Origin: an uncultured bacterium
Lineage (GTDB): Bacteria; Actinomycetota; Coriobacteriia; Coriobacteriales; Eggerthellaceae
Length of the DNA: 63,601 bases
Assembly (NCBI GenBank): GCA_905215035.1
Contig: CAJMOJ010000003.1
Coordinates: forward strand, 1 to 63,601
Direction: 5' to 3'
Part shown: positions 46,399 to 54,248 of the stretch, one piece after another
How the letters are laid out: each line of letters starts with the position of its first letter
Position numbering within the stretch: the first letter of the stretch is position 1
Made by a program: the position numbers and the translations under genes
Notes under the pieces: generated by a model
The model's database searches: none
What the model was told of the DNA's origin: nothing
The model's input: only the letters and a program-made list of their open reading frames with translations

Positions 46399-46791
46399 TT
46401 AAGAAAGTTGTGGTCTGTGTCTAAGCTCAATAGCAGTACAGGTAGAGATCATGGTTTTTACATTGGTCTCACGGCTTTCCAATTCCTGTACCCTATCGGC
46501 AAGACGCCTTACGCGATTATGAAGAGAGGCAACCTCTCGCTCAGAATCCTCTAATCTACTTTCTAAATCCAAAATCCGTATCACGCCAGCAAGATTGATG
46601 CCCTCGCTGGTCAATTCATTAATTAGTTGCAGTCTGTCAATGTCTGCTTGCGAATACATTCGCGTGTTGCCACGAGTTCGCTGCGGTGACACCAAACCTT
46701 TCTGCTCATAAATACGCAAGGTTTGAGGGTGAACGCCAGCAAGCTCCGCAGCCACACTAATCATATAGAGTGGGCGATTGCGATCGTTCAT
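46399..46791 (-). CDS. hspR: Heat-shock repressor HspR (MerR family)
   Basis: 130 residues from the ATG at 46791. The winged-helix DNA-binding segment YMISVAAELAGVHPQTLRIYE, EQKGLVSPQRTRGNTRMYS is the HspR form of MerR, and the C-terminal half is a coiled coil. HspR represses its own operon with DnaK as co-repressor in actinobacteria. The ATG shares a base with the dnaJ stop (TAATG), and AAGGA lies seven bases upstream. Confidence 0.94.
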   Translation of the reverse strand: MNDRNRPLYMISVAAELAGVHPQTLRIYEQKGLVSPQRTRGNTRMYSQADIDRLQLINELTSEGINLAGVIRILDLESRLEDSEREVASLHNRVRRLADRVQELESRETNVKTMISTCTAIELRHRPQLS

Positions 46792-47756
46792 TACCAATTC
46801 CTTACTGTCTCAGGCATGGTTGCTTGGAAAGCTTCCAATGCTTCTTTTTGCTCTTCGGTCAATTCAGTTGGAACTTCTACCTCAATTACCAGGTACAAGT
46901 TGCCATTTCCTGTTGCATCTTTGCCGCGTCTTGGAGCACCTTTACCTTTGAGGGTGAGTTTTTTGCCATTTTGAGTTCCTGCAGGAATCTTGACACGCAC
47001 CTTTTTTCCATCAGGCGTAGGCACAACAAGGCTGGTACCAAGAGCTGCTTCTGCCATAGTGACAGGAACATCCATATACACATCAGCTTTCTCACGGCGA
47101 TAAAGCGGATGCTCTTCGATATGAATTTTGACGAGCAAATCTCCTGGTTTACCACCGTTAGTTCCAGCACCGCCTTTACCCTTGAGGCGAATACGGGAAC
47201 CTTCCGTTGCCCCTGCAGGCACTTTAATAGGATACGTGTTGGTTTCATTAGATCCACTCAAGCGCACTTTGATTGATTTTTCACAACCCTTAAATGCCTC
47301 ATCAAACGTAACATTCAGCGTTACGGTCTTATCATCTCCCTGCGTTGCGCGTGGTTGCTGTTGTGCGCCGCTCCAGTTTCCTCCAAACGCTCCTTCGCCA
47401 TGGCGAATAGAGTCGAGAATGTCAGACCAACTAAAGCCTCCAAAATCTGCACCTTGGAAGTCAGCACCATTAACGTTAGTGTAATAGGCCTGACCGCCAA
47501 AGGGATTACCACCGGATGCACCCCAGCCTTGTGGAATCTCATGCGCATTCGCCGTGCCATATTGGTCATAGAGCTTGCGCTTTTCCTCATCACTCAAAAC
47601 CTCATAGGCCTCATTAATTTCTTTAAACTTGGTCTCATCACCACCTGCATCAGGATGATGGGTACGAGCCAATTTGCGGAATGCCTTCTTGATTTGATCA
47701 GCGGTTGCGTCCCGTGGAACGCCTAGCGTTTTATAATAATCAGGTGTGGATGCCAT
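46791..47756 (-). CDS. dnaJ: DnaJ-type co-chaperone without zinc finger
   Basis: 321 residues from the ATG at 47756, which follows GAGGTGG. J-domain at 5-70 with THHPD (the HPD motif), a Gly/Phe-rich segment (GGQAYYTN, GFSW), then the two C-terminal substrate-binding beta domains ending in a dimer region. None of the four CxxCxGxG zinc motifs is present, so it is of the CbpA (class II) type although it sits in the main dnaK operon. It stimulates DnaK ATPase. Three hairpins lie in the 240 bases between it and grpE. Confidence 0.93.
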   Translation of the reverse strand: MASTPDYYKTLGVPRDATADQIKKAFRKLARTHHPDAGGDETKFKEINEAYEVLSDEEKRKLYDQYGTANAHEIPQGWGASGGNPFGGQAYYTNVNGADFQGADFGGFSWSDILDSIRHGEGAFGGNWSGAQQQPRATQGDDKTVTLNVTFDEAFKGCEKSIKVRLSGSNETNTYPIKVPAGATEGSRIRLKGKGGAGTNGGKPGDLLVKIHIEEHPLYRREKADVYMDVPVTMAEAALGTSLVVPTPDGKKVRVKIPAGTQNGKKLTLKGKGAPRRGKDATGNGNLYLVIEVEVPTELTEEQKEALEAFQATMPETVRNW

Positions 47757-47829
47757 TCGTTCCACCTCTCTTTCATCTGTCTTTTGACTTACGTTCTAAT
47801 CTCTTAATTTCTCGTCTCGTTACCGACTA

Positions 47830-47965
47830 CTTCAATAAGTGAATTGTTTAATTATTGAAGTTTCGATGTCGTGTGATGAATTACCGAAAAAACCACTCCG
47901 GTAACTCATCGCACGACATACGCCTTTCAAACGATAGGCGGGCAAAATCGTATCGCCCGCCTATC
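47830..47965 (-). promoter_or_regulatory. Three successive hairpins between grpE and dnaJ
   Basis: Perfect 11-bp stem GATAGGCGGGC (47933-47943) with its complement (47955-47965); a 19-base stem at 47868-47886 with 47899-47917, two non-Watson-Crick positions; perfect 9-bp stem CTTCAATAA (47830-47838) with 47852-47860. No U-runs follow, so these look more like processing, stability or temperature-sensing elements than terminators. Confidence 0.6.
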
Positions 47966-47997
47966 TGCTGTGTGAAACATCTTGTCGCACGGCCCGC

Positions 47998-48624
47998 TTA
48001 CTCCGCATCGGGAACTTCGCGCTTCGGACCACCGACGGTAATCGTTACCATGGCGGGACGAATCACTTTGTTGCCCATGCGATATCCCTTTTGATAAACC
48101 TCAGCGACCGTCTCATCGGGAACACTTGGATCATCAACCGTGCCGACTGCCTGAGCTTCAAGTGCGTCATAGGCTTCTCCCGCAGGATCGATAATGACTA
48201 CACCCTCTTTAGTGAGTACCTGAGCAAGCTTGGTATGAACGGCCTCGACTCCGCTAAGCAAACCAGTCTCGCCATTAGTGGTGGCATAATCAATCGTACG
48301 CTCAAAGTCATCCATGACAGGAATGAGTTGTTCAACAAGTTTTTCTGCTGCGCGCAGTTTCTCTTCCTCGCGCTGTTCGTTCATACGACGGCGATAGGTA
48401 TCCCACTCCGCATGAAGACGCATGTACTTGTCCTGCCACTCGGCTGCCCGTTGGGCAGCCGATTCGGCATCATTTTTCTCTGCCATCTCTGGATTGGTGA
48501 TATCTTCACCATCTTCTCCATTGACCGCATCGTCTAATTCGAGCTCTTCATCATCTAAGATTTCGGCATCGACAACGTCTTCAGGATTGGTCTGATCGTC
48601 CCGTGTGTCTTTGGGAGCAGTCAT
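47998..48624 (-). CDS. grpE: Nucleotide exchange factor GrpE
   Basis: 208 residues. A very acidic N-terminal third (EDVVDAEILDDEELELDD) leads into the long helix (AEWQDKYMRLHAEWDTYRRR) and the beta wing at the C-terminus (VYQKGYRMGNKVIRPAMVTI), which are diagnostic. GrpE releases ADP from DnaK. Two bases separate its start codon from the dnaK stop. Confidence 0.95.
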   Translation of the reverse strand: MTAPKDTRDDQTNPEDVVDAEILDDEELELDDAVNGEDGEDITNPEMAEKNDAESAAQRAAEWQDKYMRLHAEWDTYRRRMNEQREEEKLRAAEKLVEQLIPVMDDFERTIDYATTNGETGLLSGVEAVHTKLAQVLTKEGVVIIDPAGEAYDALEAQAVGTVDDPSVPDETVAEVYQKGYRMGNKVIRPAMVTITVGGPKREVPDAE

Positions 48625-48626
48625 GA

Positions 48627-50531
48627 TTATTTCTCCTGGTTCTCGTCGTCGACTTCTTCGTAGTCAGCCTCGATGGTGTCTTCTGCAGGAGTTGACTCAG
48701 CAGTAGTTGCTGCGTCTCCTGCCTGAGCACCCTCGGTTGAGTAAACAATCTCAGCCAACTTGTAGCCTGCCTGCTGCAAAGCTTCAGTTGCGCTCTTGAT
48801 TGCTTCAATGTCAGTTCCCTCAAGTGCGGTGCGTGCCTGAGCAATAGCGTCCTCAGTCTGCTGCTTAACATCAGGGGTTACCTTGTCAGCAACTTCACCT
48901 AACGTGGTCTCGGTAGCGTTGATTAAGGAATCACAGTTGTTGCGAGCCTCAACTTCTTGCTTGCGCAAGCTGTCCTCTTCAGCATGTGCCTCAGCGTCAC
49001 GAACCATGCGATCTACTTCATCATCAGTCAATGCAGTGGAGCCTGAAATGGTGATCTGCTGTTGCTTGCCAGTTCCCAAGTCCTTTGCAGAAACATTAAC
49101 AATACCGTTAGCGTCAATATCAAAGGTAACTTCAATTTGTGGCATACCACGACGTGCTGCTGGGATACCAGTCAACTGGAACTTGCCTAAGGTCTTGTTG
49201 CCAGCTGCCATCTCACGCTCACCTTGGAGTACGTGAATTTCAACTGAAGTCTGATTATCAGCTGCAGTAGAGTAGATTTCAGTCTTGCGAGTAGGAATGG
49301 TGGTATTGCGCTCAATCATCTTGGTCATAACGCCGCCCATGGTTTCAACACCCAAGGACAATGGTGTTACGTCGAGCAACAAAATACCCTCAACATCGCC
49401 TGCTAAAACGCCACCCTGAACAGCTGCACCCATTGCAACTACCTCATCAGGATTTACTGACATGTTTGGCTTCTTGCCAGTGATTTTCTCAACCAATTCC
49501 TGTACTGCTGGCATACGAGTTGAACCGCCAACCAAGATAACTTGATCAATATCACCATTTGAAAGACCTGCATCTTTCAAAGCCTGCTCAACAGGTAACT
49601 TGCAACGATCGAGCAAGTCTTTGGTGATACGCTCAAACTCTGCACGCGTTAACGTGTAGTCCAAATGAAGTGGACCAGCAGAACCAGCAGAAATGAAGGG
49701 GAGGTTAATATTGGTCTGCGTAGTAGAAGAGAGCTCCATCTTTGCTTTCTCAGCAGCTTCCTTCAAACGCTGCATTGCCATCTTGTCCTGACGCAAATCA
49801 ATTCCATTGTCGGCCTGGAACTTATCAGCAATCCAGTCGATAATACGCTGATCCCAGTCGTCGCCGCCTAAGTGGTTATCACCGGCAGTAGAGTTAACCT
49901 CAAATACACCGTCACCAAGTTCAAGAACGGAAACGTCAAACGTACCGCCGCCTAAGTCAAAGACCAAAACCTTTTCATCTTTGTTAGTCTTATCAAGGCC
50001 ATAAGCAAGAGCAGCTGCAGTAGGCTCATTGATGATACGTAAAACGTCTAATCCTGCAATTTTGCCGGCGTCTTTAGTTGCTTGACGCTGAGCATCATTA
50101 AAGTATGCAGGAACCGTAATTACAGCTTGTGTAATAGGCTCACCAACACGCTTCTCAGCATCAGCCTTCAACTTCTGCAACACCATTGCAGAAATTTCTT
50201 CTGGCATATAGTCGCGCTCATCAATTGCTACAACAGCACGACCACCGTTACCGTTCTTTACATTGTAAGAAACAGTTTTTTGCTCTTCGGCAGTTTCATT
50301 GTAAGAACGGCCAATAAAGCGCTTTACAGAGGCAACTGTGTTCTCAGGATTGGTAACAGCTTTATTCTTTGCTGCTTTACCAACAGTGCGCTCATTGTCT
50401 TTTGCAAAGCCAACAACGGAAGGGGTTGTACGATCGCCTTCTGCGTTGACAAGAATTTCTGGCTCAGCACCTTCCATAACTGCTACAGCTGAGTTAGTAG
50501 TGCCCAAGTCAATTCCGATAATCTTTGGCAT
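48627..50531 (-). CDS. dnaK: Chaperone DnaK (Hsp70)
   Basis: 634 residues from the ATG at 50531, with AAGGAAG upstream. IGIDLGTTNSAVAVMEG, VPAYFNDAQRQATKDAG, the DLGGGTFDVSVLE phosphate site and the linker before ILLLDVTPLSLG identify the nucleotide-binding and substrate-binding domains. The C-terminus ends in an acidic tail. First gene of dnaK-grpE-dnaJ-hspR-clpB. The promoter region is visible at 50707-50751 with a leader of about 170 bases. Confidence 0.97.
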   Translation of the reverse strand: MPKIIGIDLGTTNSAVAVMEGAEPEILVNAEGDRTTPSVVGFAKDNERTVGKAAKNKAVTNPENTVASVKRFIGRSYNETAEEQKTVSYNVKNGNGGRAVVAIDERDYMPEEISAMVLQKLKADAEKRVGEPITQAVITVPAYFNDAQRQATKDAGKIAGLDVLRIINEPTAAALAYGLDKTNKDEKVLVFDLGGGTFDVSVLELGDGVFEVNSTAGDNHLGGDDWDQRIIDWIADKFQADNGIDLRQDKMAMQRLKEAAEKAKMELSSTTQTNINLPFISAGSAGPLHLDYTLTRAEFERITKDLLDRCKLPVEQALKDAGLSNGDIDQVILVGGSTRMPAVQELVEKITGKKPNMSVNPDEVVAMGAAVQGGVLAGDVEGILLLDVTPLSLGVETMGGVMTKMIERNTTIPTRKTEIYSTAADNQTSVEIHVLQGEREMAAGNKTLGKFQLTGIPAARRGMPQIEVTFDIDANGIVNVSAKDLGTGKQQQITISGSTALTDDEVDRMVRDAEAHAEEDSLRKQEVEARNNCDSLINATETTLGEVADKVTPDVKQQTEDAIAQARTALEGTDIEAIKSATEALQQAGYKLAEIVYSTEGAQAGDAATTAESTPAEDTIEADYEEVDDENQEK

Positions 50532-50574
50532 TTGTTTGCTTCCTTTCATTACAGCTCATCTATGGAGATGAATT

Positions 50575-50626
50575 CCGCATGCAAGAATCCGGTTTATATA
50601 AAACTGACACCCTTGCAGGCGGATTC
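50575..50626 (-). promoter_or_regulatory. Interlocked inverted repeats in the dnaK leader
   Basis: CCGCATGCAAG (50575-50585) can pair with CTTGCAGGCGG (50612-50622, one mismatch), and GAATCCG (50585-50591) with CGGATTC (50620-50626). The two pairings cross, so they either form a pseudoknot or exclude one another. Found in the 5' leader of the heat-shock mRNA. Confidence 0.45.
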
Positions 50627-50706
50627 AAAACCACTGATCTCGAGCTTGTTACACCCATAGTAATGTGCATAAGTCTCTTTGCAGTAGACCTATTACGACA
50701 TCGACC

Positions 50707-50735
50707 ATACTATAATCTAAGTCAATCATTGTCAA
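50707..50735 (-). promoter_or_regulatory. Promoter of the dnaK operon
   Basis: On the minus strand TTGACA (50730-50735) and TAGTAT (50707-50712) are 17 bases apart, about 170 bases before the dnaK start. The -35 is a perfect consensus. Confidence 0.7.
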
Positions 50736-50751
50736 GTTTCCTAAACTCAAT
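50731..50751. promoter_or_regulatory. Possible HspR (HAIR-type) operator
   Basis: Compared with the actinobacterial HAIR consensus CTTGAGT-N7-ACTCAAG, the plus strand here reads GTCAAGT-N7-ACTCAAT: six of seven match in the right half, four of seven in the left. It overlaps the dnaK -35 box, the expected place for autorepression by HspR. Confidence 0.5.
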
Positions 50752-50759
50752 TATGTAGG

Positions 50760-50956
50760 TATTGTGATGGCCTCTATCAAAAACTGACATAATGACTGAG
50801 AAACATAGGTATGGTTATGATTTCATTCAAATGGTTTATATAAATCATTATGAATGACCCGTTAATAAGAAATCTCATTAGTTACTCCGCATTGTTTTTA
50901 TCTAAACTGGTTATTTAGATAAATTAAATTTTTCCTCTCATAACAAAAGTCAATAG
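50760..50956. other. AT-rich non-coding stretch behind the dnaK promoter
   Basis: No gene seen. A perfect 9-bp inverted repeat, TTATCTAAA and its complement with a seven-base loop, spans 50898-50922. Weaker symmetrical pieces lie around 50818-50860. Nothing else can be supported. Confidence 0.45.
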
Positions 50957-50991
50957 TTGCACATTACAAAAACGCTCGTTACAATGAGATC

Positions 50992-51098
50992 GTGCCATCG
51001 GTACATACTTTAATCATCACTATGAGTATATTCGGGCTTTATACACATGAATGATTAGTGTTCGTACTTTCTCAAGCGATGGCACATTTCTTTTTTTA
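50992..51098 (+). ncRNA. Candidate small structured RNA gene
   Basis: TTGCAC (50957-50962), a 17-base gap and TACAAT (50980-50985) form a promoter whose start would fall at 50992. From exactly there GTGCCATCG pairs with CGATGGCAC (51077-51085); inside, GTAC (51001) pairs with GTAC (51064), TAATCAT (51011) with ATGATTA (51051), and GTATA (51026) with TATAC (51040), all properly nested. The closing arm is followed by ATTTCTTTTTTT. Length about 100 bases. It does not carry the SRP RNA core and I cannot match it to a known family. Transcribed towards the ferredoxin gene. Confidence 0.55.
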
Positions 51099-51105
51099 GC
51101 ACAAA

Positions 51106-51129
51106 AAAAGGCGGGGTATCCCGCCTTTT
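51106..51129. terminator. Bidirectional terminator of the ferredoxin gene
   Basis: AAAAGGCGGG (51106-51115), loop GTAT, CCCGCCTTTT (51120-51129), with A- and T-rich flanks. It lies 35 bases past the ferredoxin stop. Confidence 0.9.
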
Positions 51130-51164
51130 ACTTTTGTATTAAGAGATGGTTACTGCGCTGTTAT

Positions 51165-51353
51165 TTAATCTTCAACAACCTCAGGAATTGCACCCATGGG
51201 GCATTCTTCTACACAATCACCACAAGCGATGCATGCATCTTCATTAACAACTTCTGCAATACCGTCAACAACTTCCAAAACACCTTGAGGGCAAGCGTCA
51301 ACACAGATGCCGCATCCAATGCATTCATCTTCAACAATTACAGGATGTGCCAT
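51165..51353 (-). CDS. 2[4Fe-4S] ferredoxin
   Basis: 62 residues with two complete cluster motifs, CIGCGICVDACPQG and CIACGDCVEECPMG, as in clostridial-type ferredoxins. Low-potential electron carrier in the cytoplasm; likely partners in this window are the indolepyruvate oxidoreductase and the [FeFe]-hydrogenase. The start follows AAAGAGG. It is a single-gene unit with its own -10 (TATAAT, revealed at 51462-51467) and terminator. Confidence 0.95.
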   Translation of the reverse strand: MAHPVIVEDECIGCGICVDACPQGVLEVVDGIAEVVNEDACIACGDCVEECPMGAIPEVVED

Positions 51354-51461
51354 GGTAGGTACCTCTTTCTATCATCTTCTCGAAGGGATTGCACACGCGT
51401 TTTTGCTTAATTTCCCTGTGCGAAAACTTACCAAACTCCTCCATAATTGCAAGCACTTTTT

Positions 51462-51467
51462 ATTATA
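51462..51467 (-). promoter_or_regulatory. -10 box upstream of the ferredoxin gene
   Basis: A perfect TATAAT on the minus strand, about 110 bases before the ferredoxin start. No good -35 is seen at 16-18 bases. Confidence 0.4.
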
Positions 51468-51539
51468 CGTGCGCGATAGGCCACGCCGATGGTCACATGC
51501 GCAGGCATACATCACATAAGCGGCCTTTTGAAACGCATG

Positions 51540-51577
51540 ATTGCCGCGTATTTGCTTGCTAACAAATACGCGGCAAT
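51540..51577 (-). terminator. Hairpin straddling the hypE stop codon
   Basis: Perfect 15-bp stem: ATTGCCGCGTATTTG on the minus strand (51577-51563) is coding and encodes the last LPRIC residues, the TAG stop is in the eight-base loop, and the complement lies just past the gene (51554-51540). No U-run directly follows, so it may stop transcription weakly or protect the mRNA end. Confidence 0.7.
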
Positions 51578-52581
51578 TGTTCTCCTACTAACATATCCAT
51601 AATACGCAAAGAGCCAAATCCCGTTCGCAAGCTTACACGCGGATCGCGATCTGCGGGCTTTTGCTCTATTTCTCCAATAAGAGCAGCATCAGTACCGTAT
51701 TGAGTTGACCGCATAGCTTCAAGTGCCGCTTGCGCTTCATCAGCAGGGACAACACATACCATCTTACCTTCATTTGCTACTTGATAGATGTCGTATCCAA
51801 GCATTTCGCACGCACCACGTACTGCGTCCTTGACAGGAACAGCCGCCTCTTCAATGACAACATCGACTTCTGATTGATCTGCAAGCTCATGAAGCGTAGA
51901 AGCAAGACCACCGCGCGTTGGGTCTCTAAAACAACGCGTGTGAGGCGCAGCGGCAAGCACGTTTTGAATAAGATGGTTGAGCGGAGCAGCATCAGTTGCA
52001 ATATCTGCTGTAAAAGAAAGTTCCTCACGGCAACTCATAATAGTGATGCCATGATCACCTAATGTTCCGCTTACGAGAACTTTATCTCCCGGCTTGCAAT
52101 ATGCGCCCGACAGATCAATACCGGGCGCTAGATAACCGATCCCAGAGGTGTTAATGAAAATCCCATCGCCATGACCACGATTAACTACTTTGGTATCTCC
52201 TGTCACAATGCGGACGCCCGCTTCTTGTGCCACTTCTGCCATAGTAGCGCAAATACGACGCAAATCCTCCATAGGAAATCCCTCTTCAAGCACAAAGCCG
52301 CATGAGAGAAATTGTGGACGAGCACCTGAAGTAGCAACATCGTTTACGGTTCCGCAAATTGCCAAACGACCAATATCACCGCCAGGGAAGAAGTGAGGGG
52401 TAACCACAAAGCTATCCGTTGAAAAAGCAATGCGCTCGCCGGGCGCTGGGGCAGGCAAAGTGGCTGCATCATCGCCTTTCAAAAGCTCATCAGAGCCATA
52501 GGCCTCAAAAAACACCTGGTCGATGATTCGTTTCATCATGGTGCCACCTGAGCCATGACCCAGCAACACTGTTTCATCCAT
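51559..52581 (-). CDS. hypE: Hydrogenase expression/formation protein HypE
   Basis: 340 residues from the ATG at 52581, which follows GGAAGGAA. HypE dehydrates a carbamoyl group carried on its C-terminal cysteine to make cyanide ligands for [NiFe]-hydrogenases. The ATP-binding GHGSGG and GDDAATLP motifs, DPTRGGLASTL and the invariant C-terminal PRIC are all present, so it looks functional. No hypABCDF or [NiFe]-hydrogenase gene is in the window; the [FeFe] enzyme does not use HypE. The gene lies after nikR, which fits nickel metabolism. Confidence 0.93.
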   Translation of the reverse strand: MDETVLLGHGSGGTMMKRIIDQVFFEAYGSDELLKGDDAATLPAPAPGERIAFSTDSFVVTPHFFPGGDIGRLAICGTVNDVATSGARPQFLSCGFVLEEGFPMEDLRRICATMAEVAQEAGVRIVTGDTKVVNRGHGDGIFINTSGIGYLAPGIDLSGAYCKPGDKVLVSGTLGDHGITIMSCREELSFTADIATDAAPLNHLIQNVLAAAPHTRCFRDPTRGGLASTLHELADQSEVDVVIEEAAVPVKDAVRGACEMLGYDIYQVANEGKMVCVVPADEAQAALEAMRSTQYGTDAALIGEIEQKPADRDPRVSLRTGFGSLRIMDMLVGEQLPRIC

Positions 52582-52648
52582 GAGGGTTCCTTCCAAACTG
52601 TTTTTACGTTCCTATGAACGATGAGAACTGATGAGGGAGCACTATCTT

Positions 52649-53071
52649 CTAAATATATGCGCCCGTTGTTGTCATCACGAGCTTGCCTGTTTTGACGCCT
52701 TTAGTCCCCAAAATCATATTGGCGACATCTTGTACAACACCAGTTTCTCCTTTAAGGATAATCACTTCCATACAGTTATCTTCATCAACATGAACATGAA
52801 CACTGGTAATAACAAGATCAAGATACTGATGCTGAATATGGTGAAGCTTTTCCTGTAAGTCATTAGCATGATGGTTATACACAATAGTGAGTGTTCCCAT
52901 AACCAAACGCCCTGGCGTTGCGCATTCTGACTCAACCAACGCATCACGCACAAGATCGCGAATAACCTCAGAACGATTTTTTGCGAGTCCTCGGCGAGCA
53001 ACCAAATGATCAAATTCCACCAGAAGGCTCTCTGGCATGGCAACAGAAAAGCGCATTAAATCATGTGCCAT
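52649..53071 (-). CDS. nikR: Nickel-responsive regulator NikR
   Basis: 140 residues. A ribbon-helix-helix N-terminus (MRFSVAMPESLLVEFDHLV) is followed by the ACT-like nickel domain with the ligand set H...SVHVHVDEDNCMEV, matching the conserved His, His, His, Cys site. It represses nickel uptake when nickel is plentiful. Starts eleven bases after the small upstream gene and 67 bases before hypE. Confidence 0.93.
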   Translation of the reverse strand: MAHDLMRFSVAMPESLLVEFDHLVARRGLAKNRSEVIRDLVRDALVESECATPGRLVMGTLTIVYNHHANDLQEKLHHIQHQYLDLVITSVHVHVDEDNCMEVIILKGETGVVQDVANMILGTKGVKTGKLVMTTTGAYI

Positions 53072-53082
53072 AATTACACGCC

Positions 53083-53337
53083 TTAAACCAAGTTAACCGT
53101 TACACCTGAAAGGTTTTCAGTATCTTTATCAAACGCATCCTGAGCATCAGTGAGTAGCGCACGAGCATCATCAAGCAAGGTCTGTACTTCACGCAAACAA
53201 CGAGCTGTTTGCTCATATGAATTGTCGTCTGCACTATGATAGAGTTTATGCGTCCAACGACGGTTAAGAGCAATTTGATCATCCATTTGCTCAAGCATCA
53301 TTTTGAACTGTGTTGCGTTTACGCCATTAGTACACAT
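53083..53337 (-). CDS. Small protein of unknown function, first in the nikR-hypE group
   Basis: 84 residues from the ATG at 53337, chosen for AAGGAGGCGCCAC just before it. Mostly helical, rich in Asp, Gln and Leu, with heptad-like spacing (CLREVQTLLDDARALL); no signal peptide or membrane helix. I do not recognise a family. Being first in the group, it may relate to nickel or hydrogenase metabolism. Confidence 0.7.
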   Translation of the reverse strand: MCTNGVNATQFKMMLEQMDDQIALNRRWTHKLYHSADDNSYEQTARCLREVQTLLDDARALLTDAQDAFDKDTENLSGVTVNLV

Positions 53338-53576
53338 GTGGCGCCTCCTTATATAGGTATAGGTAATAGAGCTTTTCTTATGTACGCACGCTAAAATACT
53401 TTTGATCAAAATTTACTACGCACAAAAGACGCTCTTGTTCTCGTACGTACAGTATGGACACCAAATCTCTCTTGCGCGAGCTAATTTGGTTAACGGTGTT
53501 AAAAAACTATAAGTTTGTAGCACTGCTTTCCGCTCCCCGCACGCCACACACCACCGACATAGTAAAGATAGTGCGC

Positions 53577-53582
53577 TACAAT
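53577..53582 (+). promoter_or_regulatory. -10 box placed for a leaderless transcript
   Basis: TACAAT ends six bases before the ATG at 53589, and CCGACA stands 17 bases upstream of it. Transcription would start at or next to the start codon. No ribosome site is visible. Confidence 0.45.
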
Positions 53583-53588
53583 GAGCGC

Positions 53589-54122
53589 ATGACTCAAACA
53601 AAATCAGCATATTCCTTAGACAATCCCTATGAACAAATCTGCATGCAAGCACTGGCACCCTATGAAGCTTTTGTAGACAACCCACGGCCAGGCGCGCTTA
53701 GCGTAGTTGCCACCACAACAGAAACACTAATAAACCCCCTTTTGCGAACCGCAATAATTTCTTCTGCCCAGCGTTTTAATTTTTCGTCTGAAGACATTGC
53801 CTGGATTTCACGTGAAACAACATGCGCACATAACATAAACCAGGCCGATGAGGTTAGCCCAACACGATCTTCTCTTACGCTTGCTGACAAAGAATTGCTT
53901 ACTGTTATAGAAGCTATTGATCCTCTCGCTTTAATTATATGCGATGAGCTTTCCGTACAAGCCTGCAGCCACGCGTATCGCTCTCCGCTCACACTCAACA
54001 CCAGCACTACACTTTTAGTACGTCCTTGTGCCTGCTTTACTGATCTTGTGTTTCTTTTGACTACCCCTGTGGGCAAACAACAAGCATGGCATATACTTAA
54101 AGAAACACTCGGGGCGCTCTAG
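53589..54122 (+). CDS. Protein of unknown function
   Basis: 177 residues from the ATG at 53589; an in-frame earlier start at 53454 lies in the divergent promoter region and is less likely. Soluble, with a conserved-looking LVVATTTETLINPLLRTA-like stretch near residue 45 and LIICDELSVQAC near 125. No domain recognised. It stands alone on the plus strand, 126 bases before galE. Confidence 0.6.
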   Translation: MTQTKSAYSLDNPYEQICMQALAPYEAFVDNPRPGALSVVATTTETLINPLLRTAIISSAQRFNFSSEDIAWISRETTCAHNINQADEVSPTRSSLTLADKELLTVIEAIDPLALIICDELSVQACSHAYRSPLTLNTSTTLLVRPCACFTDLVFLLTTPVGKQQAWHILKETLGAL

Positions 54123-54248
54123 CGGTATAATCGCAATCGTTCAGCGCAAGGAACAAGCACCCCTGCGGTTAATTATGAACCAAACCTGTTTGCGCTTTTA
54201 TAACTCTCATGCTCTTCTTGCATGACCAAATCAAGAAAGGATGGTGGC

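Noticed and set aside
50992..51098. SRP (4.5S) RNA or 6S RNA
   Set aside because: The GGAA-loop core of SRP RNA is absent, and the fold is too short and too closed for 6S RNA.
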